Source: an uncultured Alphaproteobacteria bacterium (lineage in GTDB: Bacteria > Pseudomonadota > Alphaproteobacteria > TMED127). From it: DNA of 20,812 nucleotides. Each line of letters starts with the position of its first letter. The stretch's first letter is position 1. Below the pieces are notes generated by a model, which ran no database searches, was not told the DNA's origin, and saw nothing but the letters and a program-made list of their open reading frames with translations. A program made the translations under genes and the position numbers. The stretch is from contig CACFLM010000009.1 of NCBI GenBank assembly GCA_902567145.1, positions 1 through 20,812 of the forward strand, given 5' to 3'. This document shows positions 6,603 through 15,555 of this stretch, one piece after another.

Positions 6603-7979
6603 TTATAATTTATTTGGGAGCCAAGTAACTATTTGAGGAAATTCAAATAATATTAATAGTGTTAATATTTGTATAAAAATATATGGAATAACTCCCAAGT
6701 AAATATCGGTCGTCTTAATTTCTTTTGGCGCAACACCTCTTAAATAAAATAATGCAAAACCAAATGGTGGGGTAAGAAAACTCGTTTGAAGGTTTATTGC
6801 GAACATAATAGCTAGCCATACTGGATCATAACCCATTGAAATTAGAGAAGGTCCTACAATTGGAACGATCACAAAAACAATCTGAAAGAAATCCAGAAAG
6901 AAGCCAAGAATAAAAATTGTAACCATTACTATTATCAAAGAATTTATTTTTGCACCTGGTATATCAGTTAAAAAACTTTCAACCATGAGATCTCCTCCAA
7001 AACCTCTAAATACTAAAGAAAAAAGTGAGGCACCAAATAAGACAAAAAAGACCATTGAATTTATTTTAAGCGTTTCTACACAAACAGATTTTAAAATTTC
7101 TTTTTTTATCCCTTTTTTTAATGCAATCAATAAAGATCCGAATGCTCCTAATGAGGCAGACTCTGTTGGTGTTGCTATACCGAAAAGAATCGAGCCTAAA
7201 ACTAAAACTATTAAAAGAATTGGTGGTAAAATTGTTAAAAGCATACTTCTTAGATCTAAGCTTTCCTTTGAATTACTTTTTATTGGAAAATTTCTTGGAT
7301 TCAGAACTGAACAAATAAATATCCAAAATGTGTATAAAATTACAAGGAGCAAACCTGGTAATATTGCTCCAGCAAACAAGTCTACACTACTTACTGGAGT
7401 AGGCGCTAAGTCACCAGTTATTTGAGATGCTTGTTCGTTTGCACCTTGAAAGATATCAGCTAGTAAAACTAAAACAATTGATGGGGGAATTATTTGTCCC
7501 AGAGTTCCACTGGCACAAATTATTCCTGCAGAAATTTTTTTATTATAATTCCACTTAATCATTAACGGTAGGCTTAGGATTCCCATAGTTACAACGGTTG
7601 CACCAACAATTCCGGTTGATGCAGCCATCAAAACCCCGACAATTAAAATCGAATATACAAGGCCACCTCTAATCTTACCCCACATTTTACTCATATTTTC
7701 TAGTAGAGATATTGCAATACCAGACTTTTCAAGCATTACACCCATAAATATAAATAATGGAACAGCAATTAAAGTTTCATTAGTAACTAATCCAAATATT
7801 CTATTTGGTAAAACATTTAAAAGAACCAAAGGAAATAAATCTGCAAAATATCCTATAACAGCAACAATTATTGCTGTTCCTGCCAATGTAAGTGAGACCG
7901 GATAACCAGCTAGAAGGAAGATTGCCAGTAATACAAATAGAAGAATTGCAAAAAATTCATGACTTAGAAATTCAGTCAT
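6603..7979 (-). CDS. dctM: TRAP transporter large permease, DctM
   Basis: DctM is the sodium-coupled membrane transport subunit of a TRAP system, with about 12 membrane helices. The 458-residue sequence is nearly all hydrophobic helices with family features such as NETLIAVPLFIFMGVMLEKSG near residue 85, STGIVGATVVTMGILSLP, ICASGTLGQIIPPSIVLVLLAD, and PFGFALFYLRGVAP near the C-terminus. Size is typical. It overlaps the 3' end of dctQ by eight bases, so the pair is one transcription unit. It is convergent with dctP, with no base between the stops, so receptor and membrane subunits must be expressed from separate promoters. No terminator hairpin can fit between them. The natural substrate cannot be read from this subunit. 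Confidence 0.95.
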   Translation of the reverse strand: MTEFLSHEFFAILLFVLLAIFLLAGYPVSLTLAGTAIIVAVIGYFADLFPLVLLNVLPNRIFGLVTNETLIAVPLFIFMGVMLEKSGIAISLLENMSKMWGKIRGGLVYSILIVGVLMAASTGIVGATVVTMGILSLPLMIKWNYNKKISAGIICASGTLGQIIPPSIVLVLLADIFQGANEQASQITGDLAPTPVSSVDLFAGAILPGLLLVILYTFWIFICSVLNPRNFPIKSNSKESLDLRSMLLTILPPILLIVLVLGSILFGIATPTESASLGAFGSLLIALKKGIKKEILKSVCVETLKINSMVFFVLFGASLFSLVFRGFGGDLMVESFLTDIPGAKINSLIIVMVTIFILGFFLDFFQIVFVIVPIVGPSLISMGYDPVWLAIMFAINLQTSFLTPPFGFALFYLRGVAPKEIKTTDIYLGVIPYIFIQILTLLILFEFPQIVTWLPNKL

Positions 7980-8466
7980 TTTTTTTTAAATAATTTAAAA
8001 TTTGTCTTATTATTTCTAAAAAAATTAGAAACCCTAGAAAAAAAATGAAAAACTTTAGTATGAATATGTATGGCAAGCCCCCACTTTCTCTTGAGCTTTC
8101 ATTTAAATTGTATGATCTAATAAAATAATCTGCTCCGTTCTTTAATAACAAGAAGGTTATGGGCATTCCAAAAATTATTATTCCTACAAAATTTACAATT
8201 TTTTTTGCTTTTTTACTTAATGATCTGTATAGCAGATCTATTCTTACGTGCTCATCAACTTTTAGAGTATAAGATATTCCCAACAAAATAAATATTGCAT
8301 GTACCCATATATAGAGATCTTGAAGCCATATAAATCCAATCGAAAAGGCATATCTTAATATTACCGAAAGGGAAACTAAAAGAATTAGTATTAATATTAA
8401 GAATGAACTTATTAAACCAACTTTGTCTGAAAATGAATTTAGAAGCTTTATAAGAGTTTTATTCAT
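7972..8466 (-). CDS. dctQ: TRAP transporter small permease, DctQ
   Basis: DctQ is the four-helix membrane partner of DctM. The 164-residue protein shows four hydrophobic segments at about residues 17-40, 49-66, 88-107 and 130-155. The family sequence LQDLYIWVHAIFILLGISYTL and the charged KVDEHVRIDLLY loop are present. ATG 8466 gives the normal length. The gene leads the dctQM operon. A TTGTCA (8500-8495) and TAGTAT (8478-8473) pair 16 bases apart could be its promoter, which would leave almost no leader; this is a weak call. Confidence 0.92.
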   Translation of the reverse strand: MNKTLIKLLNSFSDKVGLISSFLILILILLVSLSVILRYAFSIGFIWLQDLYIWVHAIFILLGISYTLKVDEHVRIDLLYRSLSKKAKKIVNFVGIIIFGMPITFLLLKNGADYFIRSYNLNESSRESGGLPYIFILKFFIFFLGFLIFLEIIRQILNYLKKND

Positions 8467-8472
8467 TCAAAG

Positions 8473-8530
8473 ATACTAATATATTTTCTATGATTGACAA
8501 ATTTTTAGAATTAATTAGTTTGAATCTAAT
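8473..8530. promoter_or_regulatory. Divergent promoter region between dctQ and rpmJ
   Basis: The 64 bases between the two starts must hold both promoters. A perfect TTGACA at 8494-8499 faces rpmJ, but no good -10 sits at 16-18 bases. Its near-palindrome TTGTCA at 8500-8495 faces dctQ, with TAGTAT at 8478-8473 after 16 bases. A shared -35 core is possible. No clear ribosome-binding site precedes either gene. Confidence 0.3.
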
Positions 8531-8656
8531 ATGAAAGTTTTGAGATCAATAAAATCTGCTAAACTTAGACACAGAGACTGTCGAGTTGTTAAAAGAAAAG
8601 GTAGACTTTATGTCATAAATAAAACTGACGCTAGATTTAAAGCCCGTCAAGGTTAA
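8531..8656 (+). CDS. rpmJ: Ribosomal protein bL36, zinc-free type
   Basis: This 41-residue protein of the large ribosomal subunit reads [20 protein letters not shown], then [21 protein letters not shown]. That is a full-length match to the alternative bL36 (YkgO-like) common in alphaproteobacteria. It has a single Cys (Cys17) rather than the CxxC...C...H zinc ribbon of the other type, so it should not need zinc. The stop overlaps the stop of pyk on the other strand by three bases within a shared TTAA. It is a single-gene unit divergent from dctQ. Confidence 0.96.
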   Translation: MKVLRSIKSAKLRHRDCRVVKRKGRLYVINKTDARFKARQG

Positions 8657-10068
8657 TTAATTCTTGCTATTCTTAGATTATTCGTTGATCCTGAAACTCC
8701 TATAGGAGCTCCAGCAGTTATAACAACATAATCACCTTTCTTAACAATTTTTTCCTTCTTTGCAAGTTCACACGCATTCTCAATCATACCTGAAAAACTC
8801 TTTGGCTCTAAGGCATGAATATTATGCACGCCCCAAATAAGAGCTAGTTGTCTTGCAGTGAGTCTTTCAGGTGATAAACCTATAATTGGTACAGAAGGAC
8901 GTTCTCTGGCTGCTCTTTTTGCAGTTCCACCTGATCTGGTATATGTAAAGATCGCTTTAGCAGAAACCGTTTTTACAACTTGAGAAGCAGCAGAACTGAT
9001 GGCATCTGACGTGGTTTCTTCTAATTTAATTTTTTTGCTATCAAGCATTTGTCTATATGAGAAGTCATTTTCAACTCCCCTTATTATTCTGTCCATTATC
9101 TTAACAGATTCTACGGGAAATTTTCCCGAGGCTGTCTCTGCTGACAACATAACACAATCTACCGCATCAAAAACAGCTGTTGCAACATCAGAAGCTTCTG
9201 CTCTTGTCGGAGATGGAGAGTTAACCATAGAGTCAAGCATTTGGGTAGCTACTACAACAGGTTTACCTTGATTTCTACACGCATCAACAAGTCTTTTTTG
9301 AATAATAGGTACTTCTTCAGGAGGCATTTCAACACCTAAATCACCTCTGGCAACCATAGCAGCATCACAATGATTTAAGATTTCATCCATTCTTTTTATT
9401 GCGAGAGGTTTTTCAAATTTGGCCATTACACCAGTTTGTTCACCAGTATATTTCTTTAGCTCAATTAGATCTTTAACATTTTGAACAAAGGATAACGCAA
9501 CATAATCCAGAGTTAAGTTAAGACAAAGTTCTAAATCTTTAATATCTTTATCAGTTAATGAGGAAACTTTGATAAATGTTTCTGGTATATTCACTCCCTT
9601 TTTATTAGATATTTTTCCTCCATTAACTACTTCTGTAATAATCCTTTCAGTGTTGACTGCCTCAACATTTAAAATAATTTTTCCGTCATCAATTAGTATT
9701 TTATTATTCTTCTTTACAGATTTAAAAATCTCAGGATGTGGTAGTAAAACTCTTGATGTATCACCAAGTTTCTGATTTAGGTCTAAGTTAAATTTTTGAT
9801 TATCTTTTAATATAACATATGAATTTCTGAAATCTCCAATTCTTATTTTTGGACCTTGTAGGTCTCCTAAGATTGCTATAGGTCTTCCCAATCTTTTTTC
9901 ATATTGCCTAATATGATAAACTCTTCTTCGATGGTCCTCGTGGGTTCCGTGACTGAAGTTAAGTCTAAAGATATCTGCACCTGCTTGAAAAAGTGAATGA
10001 ATTTTTACTGGAGATGATGAGGTTGGACCGAGAGTAGCTATTATTTTTGTATTTCTGTTTCTTAACAT
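8653..10068 (-). CDS. pyk: Pyruvate kinase
   Basis: Pyruvate kinase makes pyruvate and ATP from phosphoenolpyruvate and ADP in the cytoplasm, the last step of glycolysis. The 471-residue protein shows all hallmarks. At the N-terminus are [13 protein letters not shown] and [13 protein letters not shown]. Next come [24 protein letters not shown] in the catalytic-lysine strand, and [17 protein letters not shown]. The signature [11 protein letters not shown] and [16 protein letters not shown] follow, and then a complete C-terminal regulatory domain to residue 471. ATG 10068 gives the usual start. It is divergent from the amidohydrolase gene across 49 bases and convergent with rpmJ. It is the only glycolytic gene in the window. 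A possible -10 (TATAAA) lies within the short upstream gap. Confidence 0.98.
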   Translation of the reverse strand: MLRNRNTKIIATLGPTSSSPVKIHSLFQAGADIFRLNFSHGTHEDHRRRVYHIRQYEKRLGRPIAILGDLQGPKIRIGDFRNSYVILKDNQKFNLDLNQKLGDTSRVLLPHPEIFKSVKKNNKILIDDGKIILNVEAVNTERIITEVVNGGKISNKKGVNIPETFIKVSSLTDKDIKDLELCLNLTLDYVALSFVQNVKDLIELKKYTGEQTGVMAKFEKPLAIKRMDEILNHCDAAMVARGDLGVEMPPEEVPIIQKRLVDACRNQGKPVVVATQMLDSMVNSPSPTRAEASDVATAVFDAVDCVMLSAETASGKFPVESVKIMDRIIRGVENDFSYRQMLDSKKIKLEETTSDAISSAASQVVKTVSAKAIFTYTRSGGTAKRAARERPSVPIIGLSPERLTARQLALIWGVHNIHALEPKSFSGMIENACELAKKEKIVKKGDYVVITAGAPIGVSGSTNNLRIARIN

Positions 10069-10117
10069 TTCTTAACTACTTTATACTACACTTATAATTT
10101 TTTTTGTATAAAATTAA

Positions 10118-10864
10118 ATGAAGATGGCAAGAGTTTTTTTTGCAAAAGATTTTATAAAAAAAAAATCAGTGAATAATTTGGTTTTTATATGTGATCATGC
10201 GACAAACTATATTCCAAAGAAATTCAAACAACTAGGCATTTCAGATAGAAAATTAAGAAGTCATATAGCATACGATATTGGTGCAAAGGCACTTACTTCA
10301 CAATTAGCAAGAAAGTTAAATCAATCTTATTTTTTATCAAATTTTTCTAGACTATTAATTGATCCAAATAGAAATGAGAATGATCGTGATTTAATTGTTT
10401 CTAATTCATTTGGAACTGAAATACCTGGTAATCTAAGAATCTCAAGTAATGAAAGAAAAAATAGGATAAAATTTTATCATAATCTTTATCACGATAATTT
10501 GGCTGTTTTTGTAAAAGAAAAAATAAGAAACTTCAAAAAAGTCTCTTTAGTATCAATACATAGTTTTACAAAAGAATCTTTGAACATGAATAGGGGGATT
10601 GATGTGGGGTTGTTGTGGAACAAAAATATGAATCTTTTATTGCCGATTCAAAGAATCTTAATTGAAAAGAAAATACATTTTGGAAGAAATTTTCCTTATT
10701 CTGGTTTTCATTATAATTATACTTTAGATAAACTTAATAAAACATTTAATATAGATAATATATCTATAGAAATAAGAAACGATTTGATTTGTGAGCAAAA
10801 AGGAATTAAAAAATATGTAGATTTATTTTCAAATATTTTTAAGAATATACTTTATGACCAATAA
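10118..10864 (+). CDS. N-formylglutamate amidohydrolase family protein
   Basis: Members of this zinc-dependent family (PF05013) remove the formyl group from N-formylglutamate in histidine breakdown; many relatives have unknown amide substrates. The 248-residue sequence has family landmarks: LVFICDHATNYIPKKF near residue 20, SHIAYDIGAKAL, SRLLIDPNRNENDRDLI near residue 85, and VSIHSFT for the metal-binding His near residue 145. No other his-degradation genes are present, so the substrate is not settled. An in-frame ATG two codons downstream (10124) is an equally plausible start. The gene overlaps the DUF1244 gene by 11 bases and probably heads a three-gene operon. A GTATAAAAT stretch in the gap upstream may be a -10. 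Confidence 0.88.
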   Translation: MKMARVFFAKDFIKKKSVNNLVFICDHATNYIPKKFKQLGISDRKLRSHIAYDIGAKALTSQLARKLNQSYFLSNFSRLLIDPNRNENDRDLIVSNSFGTEIPGNLRISSNERKNRIKFYHNLYHDNLAVFVKEKIRNFKKVSLVSIHSFTKESLNMNRGIDVGLLWNKNMNLLLPIQRILIEKKIHFGRNFPYSGFHYNYTLDKLNKTFNIDNISIEIRNDLICEQKGIKKYVDLFSNIFKNILYDQ

Positions 10865-11111
10865 TCGTGAGAAAGAAAGTATAGAAGCGGCAACATTTAG
10901 AAGACTTGTTGATCATCTTCAGAAAAATACTGATGTTCAAAATATTGATTTAATGAATCTTGCTGGTTTTTGTAGAAATTGTTTATCAAAGTGGATGGTA
11001 GAGGAAGCAAAAAAAAAAAATGTTTCCCTTGACTACGATAGTGTTCGATCAGAGATTTATGGAATGGAATATACTGAGTGGAAAAAAAAATTTCAAACAC
11101 CAATTGAATAG
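10854..11111 (+). CDS. DUF1244 family protein
   Basis: This small cytoplasmic protein (85 residues) belongs to the DUF1244 family, recognised by the strongly conserved core QNIDLMNLAGFCRNCLSKW at residues 29-47 and the C-terminal EIYGMEYTEWKKKFQ. The two Cys of the core (CRNC) could bind metal or react, but function in this family is not established. It overlaps the amidohydrolase gene and is followed with no gap by the epimerase gene, so all three are likely co-transcribed. A run of 12 A (11009-11020) encodes the AKKKN stretch and is a possible slippage point. Confidence 0.93.
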   Translation: MTNNREKESIEAATFRRLVDHLQKNTDVQNIDLMNLAGFCRNCLSKWMVEEAKKKNVSLDYDSVRSEIYGMEYTEWKKKFQTPIE

Positions 11112-12065
11112 ATGAATATTTTAGTTACCGGCGCTGCTGGATTTATTGGTTTTCATGCAAGCTTATTTCTTTTAAAAAAACATAAAGTTTTTGGTATTGA
11201 TAATTTAAATAATTATTATGAACCAAGTCTAAAAAAAAATAGACTAAAAATATTAAAAGGCTTTTCAAACTTTAAATTTTACAAAACTGATATTCAGAAT
11301 AAGGGTTTATATAAGAAATTTAAAACTATAAATTTAGATGTGATTATTAATTTAGCTGCACAAGCTGGAGTAAGGCATTCTCTAAAAGATCCATATACAT
11401 ATATTGACTCAAATGTTTTAGGACAAATCAATATGCTTGAGTTTGCAAAAAAACTTAAAGTCAAAAAATTTATATATGCAAGCTCATCATCTGTATATGG
11501 AGGAAATAAAAAAATGCCTTTTTCAATTAAACATAGAGTAGACAAACCAGTTTCGTTATATGCAGCATCTAAAAAATCTTCTGAGCTTCTTGCTGAGTGC
11601 TATTCCCACTTATTTAAAATTAACTGCATTGGGTTAAGATTTTTTACAGTTTATGGACCTTGGGGAAGACCAGATATGGCAACTTTTATTTTTACAAAAA
11701 AAATATTAGAAAAAAAAAAGATAGATATTTTTAACTATGGAAAAATGCAACGTGACTTTACTTATATCGATGACATAGTAAAAGGAATTTCTGGAGCGGT
11801 AAACTTAAAAAGTGACCTTTCTCATAGAATCTATAACCTTGGTAATAGTAATCCTGAGATTTTGGAACAATTCATAGCCATAATTGAAAGAAACTTAAAA
11901 GTTAAGGCAAAAAAAAATTTGTTGCCTATGCAACCTGGAGATGTAGAAAAGACTTTTGCAGATATAGGTGAAAGTAAAAAAGATCTAAATTTTAACCCGA
12001 AAACAAAAATAACCGTGGGTATTCCAAAGTTTATAAGTTGGTATAGAGATTATTACAAAATATAA
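11112..12065 (+). CDS. UDP-glucuronate 4-epimerase-like NAD-dependent sugar epimerase
   Basis: This is an extended short-chain dehydrogenase that interconverts a UDP-sugar and its C4 epimer using bound NAD. The nucleotide motif GAAGFIG is at residues 7-13 and the catalytic Tyr150/Lys154 pair is in YAASK, with ASSSSVYG supplying the Ser. IDNLNNYY after the second strand, and RFFTVYGPWGRPDMA, are the signature of the UDP-glucuronate epimerase group rather than GalE. Length 317 is typical. The product would be UDP-galacturonate for surface polysaccharide, inferred from family. The ATG follows the DUF1244 stop directly; no other polysaccharide genes lie nearby. It is convergent with the acyl-CoA synthetase gene, four bases apart. 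Confidence 0.92.
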   Translation: MNILVTGAAGFIGFHASLFLLKKHKVFGIDNLNNYYEPSLKKNRLKILKGFSNFKFYKTDIQNKGLYKKFKTINLDVIINLAAQAGVRHSLKDPYTYIDSNVLGQINMLEFAKKLKVKKFIYASSSSVYGGNKKMPFSIKHRVDKPVSLYAASKKSSELLAECYSHLFKINCIGLRFFTVYGPWGRPDMATFIFTKKILEKKKIDIFNYGKMQRDFTYIDDIVKGISGAVNLKSDLSHRIYNLGNSNPEILEQFIAIIERNLKVKAKKNLLPMQPGDVEKTFADIGESKKDLNFNPKTKITVGIPKFISWYRDYYKI

Positions 12066-12069
12066 AAAA

Positions 12070-13764
12070 TTAACTGTAAAGATTTTCAATTTCCTTTTTA
12101 TAACTTTCAAAAACTTTTTCTCTCTTTATTTTTTGGGTTTGAGTTAAAAATCCATTTTCATATGTGAGTTGTTTTTCTAAAATCATAAATTTTCTTATTT
12201 TTTCTATGGAGTTTAATGAATTATTTATTTTATTTATAATTTCTTTAATTGATTTTCTATATTTTTTGTTTTCAAGAACTAATAATGCAATTAAATAGGG
12301 CTTATTATCCCCAAAAATAATAGCTTGATTTATTTCAATTTCTTTAGATAGTAAATATTCAATTCTTTGCACTGAAATATTGTCTCCTCCTGATGTTATG
12401 ATAAGATCTTTTTTTCTTCCGTTTATTACTATTCTTCCAAGTTCATCTAAATAACCTAAATCGCCTGTGTGAAGCCATTTATTTATAATGGTTCTTTTTG
12501 TAAGTCTTTTGTTTCTCCAATAACCATTCATTACATTATCTCCCATAATAAGAATTTCATTATCATCTGAGATTTTGATTTTGACATTCTTAACAGGAAA
12601 GCCAACTGTTTTAGGATCATTTAATTGTTTTAAATTACAACTTATTAATGGAGCTGCTTCCGTCTGTCCGTAACCTTGAAGAAGATTTAGTCCAACTTTA
12701 TTAAAGAATAACCCAATCTTAGGATTTAGTGCAGCGCCTCCAGATATTAAAGCTTTAATCCTACCTCCTAAGGTTTTTTTTATTTTATTTTTTAGAAAAA
12801 TATTTATAAAAAATTTTCCAAAAATTACATTAATTATTTTACTATTTTCTTCTTCAATATAATTAAATACAGTCCTTAGTATAAATTTTTTAATTAATCC
12901 AGAATCTCTAATCTGTCCTTTAATCTTTTTGAAGATATTTTCGAACAATCTAGGAACTCCTGAGAAGATTGTAGGTTGAACTTCCTTTATTTCTTTCATT
13001 AATTTATCTAAAGAAGTACAAAAAAAAATTTGACCATTTATTAAAAGAGGAAAATAAAGTCCTGCAACTCTTTCATATGAATGTGATAATGGTAAAAATG
13101 AAATAAACCTTTCTTTGTCAATTTTAAAATCTTCTATAATTTGAAGCGCTGCAAATAAATTATGTATCAAAGCTTTATGACTTAATACTACTCCTTTTGG
13201 ATTTCCACTGGTTCCAGAGGTGTAGATAATTGTTGAAAGATCATCTTTTTTTATTTTTGGAGGTATGTATTTATAATTTTTTTGTGAAATAATTTTATTA
13301 TAATCGAGAAATTTATTGGTTTTTTCTATGATAACAATCTTTGAGTGGTCAAAATTCTTTAAAAAAACCTTGTTTTTTAAATAAATTTTCTCATTTTCAA
13401 ATATGATTACTTTCGGCTCACAGTCTTTGATAATGAACTTATTATCGGAAATATTGTTAGTAACAAAAGAAGGAACTGTAATCCCACCCGACTGCATAAT
13501 CGCAATATCGAATTCAACCCACTCTATTCTGTTTGATGATAAAAGAAATACTCTATCCCCTTTCTTAACATCAAGTTTTTTAAGTGAGGACGAAATCTTC
13601 TCGATATTTAGACCAATATTAAAAAAAGATTTACCTTTCCAATTATTTTTTTCTTTTTTGAACAAAAACTTTTTTTCTGGAAAATTTTTTTTGTAGTAGT
13701 TAAAAATATCTGTTAAGCTATTTGCTTTTTTTAAAAGACTTGAAAAATTAATTTTTTTATTCAT
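12070..13764 (-). CDS. Long-chain acyl-CoA synthetase (AMP-binding family)
   Basis: This enzyme activates a fatty acid with ATP to an acyl-adenylate and transfers it to CoA. The 564-residue protein has the AMP-binding signature YTSGTSGNPKG (181-191), FLPLSHSYERVAG, the GYGQTEAAPLISC motif, and WLHTGDLGYLDELGRIVINGRKKDLIITSGG in the C-terminal part. It then runs on to the flexible C-terminal lid with Lys residues. Overall it follows the FAA1/FadD15 type of long-chain enzyme, slightly shorter than the roughly 600 residues usual for that type. It is very Lys/Ile/Asn-rich, like its neighbours. It is transcribed alone, divergent from pepF across 29 bases. Exact chain length preference cannot be read. 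Confidence 0.93.
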   Translation of the reverse strand: MNKKINFSSLLKKANSLTDIFNYYKKNFPEKKFLFKKEKNNWKGKSFFNIGLNIEKISSSLKKLDVKKGDRVFLLSSNRIEWVEFDIAIMQSGGITVPSFVTNNISDNKFIIKDCEPKVIIFENEKIYLKNKVFLKNFDHSKIVIIEKTNKFLDYNKIISQKNYKYIPPKIKKDDLSTIIYTSGTSGNPKGVVLSHKALIHNLFAALQIIEDFKIDKERFISFLPLSHSYERVAGLYFPLLINGQIFFCTSLDKLMKEIKEVQPTIFSGVPRLFENIFKKIKGQIRDSGLIKKFILRTVFNYIEEENSKIINVIFGKFFINIFLKNKIKKTLGGRIKALISGGAALNPKIGLFFNKVGLNLLQGYGQTEAAPLISCNLKQLNDPKTVGFPVKNVKIKISDDNEILIMGDNVMNGYWRNKRLTKRTIINKWLHTGDLGYLDELGRIVINGRKKDLIITSGGDNISVQRIEYLLSKEIEINQAIIFGDNKPYLIALLVLENKKYRKSIKEIINKINNSLNSIEKIRKFMILEKQLTYENGFLTQTQKIKREKVFESYKKEIENLYS

Positions 13765-13793
13765 TTTAATATATTAACTTTTACTTAATTTCT

Positions 13794-15542
13794 ATGTCAA
13801 ATTTACCTACTTGGAATCTTGCAGATTTTTATCCTAATTATAAATCTAAATTGATAAGTGACGATTTAAAAAATTTAAATAAAAATATTATTAAATTTTC
13901 AAGCAAATATAAAGGCAAGCTTAAAAGACTTAATGTTAAAGTATTATTTCAAGCGATAATAGAATACGAAAGACTTGAGGAAAAAATATATTTTATAAAA
14001 AGTTTTTCTTTTTTAACCCATTGTACTGATCAACTTAATAAAAATAAAAGTAAATTCTATCAAAGCACTGATGAGGCTTTATCAAATATTGAGAAAAATC
14101 TTATTTTTTTTAGCCTTGAATTTAATAAACTAAGTAAAACAAAAATTAATACTCTAAAGACAACAAAGTATAAAAGCTGGATCGAAAATCTTAATAAGTT
14201 CAAGAAATATCAACAAACTGAGGTTGTTGAAAAACTATTGATGGAGAAATCACTAACTAGTTCATCTGCATGGATTAAATTTTTTGATCAAACTATGACA
14301 AGGTTGAAATTTAGCTTTAGAAATAAAAAACTAAGTGAAACTGAAATACTTAATCTTTTCACATCGTCTGACCAGTCTATTAGGAAGGACGCTGCATTAT
14401 GCTTTGGTTCAACACTTAAAGAAAATATTTTTAACTTTACTTTTATAATGAATAATATTTCAAAAGACCTTGATATTGACAAAAATATAAGAGGTTTTAA
14501 ATTTTCTGAATCATCTAGACATTTATCTAATCAAATTGAGAAAGAAGACGTAGATTCCTTGGTTAAAACAGTAAAAGATAACTATAAATTTATCTGTCAT
14601 AGATATTACAAATATAAAGCTCAACATTTTGGAAAAAAAAAATTACATTTCTGGGATAGAAATGCCCCTTACCCTAAATCGAAAAACTTCAATATTTCTT
14701 GGAACGAAGCTAAAGAAATTGTGCTAAAATCGTATTATGATTTTGATGAAAGGTTGGGTGATGTTGCACAACTTTTCTTTAAAAATTCGTGGATTCATGC
14801 TCAACCTTTAGAGGGCAAAACGTCGGGCGCCTTTTCACATCCAACCGTTCCATCGTGCCATCCCTACATTCTTTTAAATTTTCAAGGTAAAATTAGAGAT
14901 GTTATGACACTTGCTCATGAATTAGGGCATGGTGTACATCAATATTTAGCTAATAAAAAAGGTTTATTTCAAGCAGACACTCCATTGACGCTTGCTGAAA
15001 CAGCCAGTGTTTTTGGAGAGATGTTGACATTTAAATCTTTATTAAAAAGTTCAAAAAATAAGAAAGAAAAGATTTATCTTCTGCGATCAAAAATCGAAGA
15101 TATGTTAAATACTGTATTTAGACAAATTTCTTTTTTTATATTTGAAAGAAATATTCATGAAATGAGAGTAAAGACTGAGTTGTCAGATGAAGATATATCG
15201 AAAATATGGCTACAAACTCAAAAAGAAAGTCTAGGAAACTATATAGACCTCAAAAAAGATTATGATTATTTTTGGGCTTACATACCTCACTTTATTCATT
15301 CTCCGTTTTATGTTTATGCATATGCATTCGGGGACTGTCTTGTAAATTCTTTATATTCAAAGTTTGAAGAGTCTCCTAATGGCTTTAATGATAAATACTT
15401 AAATTTATTATATTCTGGTGGTTCTAAAAACTATCAAGTTTTGTTAAAAGACTTTGGACTTAATCCTAAAGACAAAAACTTTTGGCAAATGGGAATGAAT
15501 CTAATTAAAAATCTCATAGATGATTTAGAAAAAATAAGTTAG
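13794..15542 (+). CDS. pepF: Oligoendopeptidase F (M3 metallopeptidase)
   Basis: PepF is a cytoplasmic zinc peptidase that cuts short peptides. The 582-residue protein starts LPTWNLADFYP, the typical M3B opening. The zinc site HELGH is at residues 375-379 within MTLAHELGHGVHQY, and the third ligand is probably Glu402 in LAETASVFGEM. FSHPTVPSCHPYILLNFQG and the C-terminal HFIHSPFYVYAYAFGD also match the family. There is no signal peptide. ATG 13794 gives full length. It is divergent from the acyl-CoA synthetase gene, and pntAA begins 13 bases downstream, so a common transcript is likely. The 29-base divergent gap is only A/T-rich sequence with no clear promoter choice. Confidence 0.95.
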   Translation: MSNLPTWNLADFYPNYKSKLISDDLKNLNKNIIKFSSKYKGKLKRLNVKVLFQAIIEYERLEEKIYFIKSFSFLTHCTDQLNKNKSKFYQSTDEALSNIEKNLIFFSLEFNKLSKTKINTLKTTKYKSWIENLNKFKKYQQTEVVEKLLMEKSLTSSSAWIKFFDQTMTRLKFSFRNKKLSETEILNLFTSSDQSIRKDAALCFGSTLKENIFNFTFIMNNISKDLDIDKNIRGFKFSESSRHLSNQIEKEDVDSLVKTVKDNYKFICHRYYKYKAQHFGKKKLHFWDRNAPYPKSKNFNISWNEAKEIVLKSYYDFDERLGDVAQLFFKNSWIHAQPLEGKTSGAFSHPTVPSCHPYILLNFQGKIRDVMTLAHELGHGVHQYLANKKGLFQADTPLTLAETASVFGEMLTFKSLLKSSKNKKEKIYLLRSKIEDMLNTVFRQISFFIFERNIHEMRVKTELSDEDISKIWLQTQKESLGNYIDLKKDYDYFWAYIPHFIHSPFYVYAYAFGDCLVNSLYSKFEESPNGFNDKYLNLLYSGGSKNYQVLLKDFGLNPKDKNFWQMGMNLIKNLIDDLEKIS

Positions 15543-15555
15543 TTTATATTGCATT

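Noticed and set aside
13765..13793. Possible bidirectional promoters between the acyl-CoA synthetase and pepF genes
   Set aside because: The 29 bases are almost entirely A and T with several equally poor -10 matches and no -35 choice, so no specific call can be supported.
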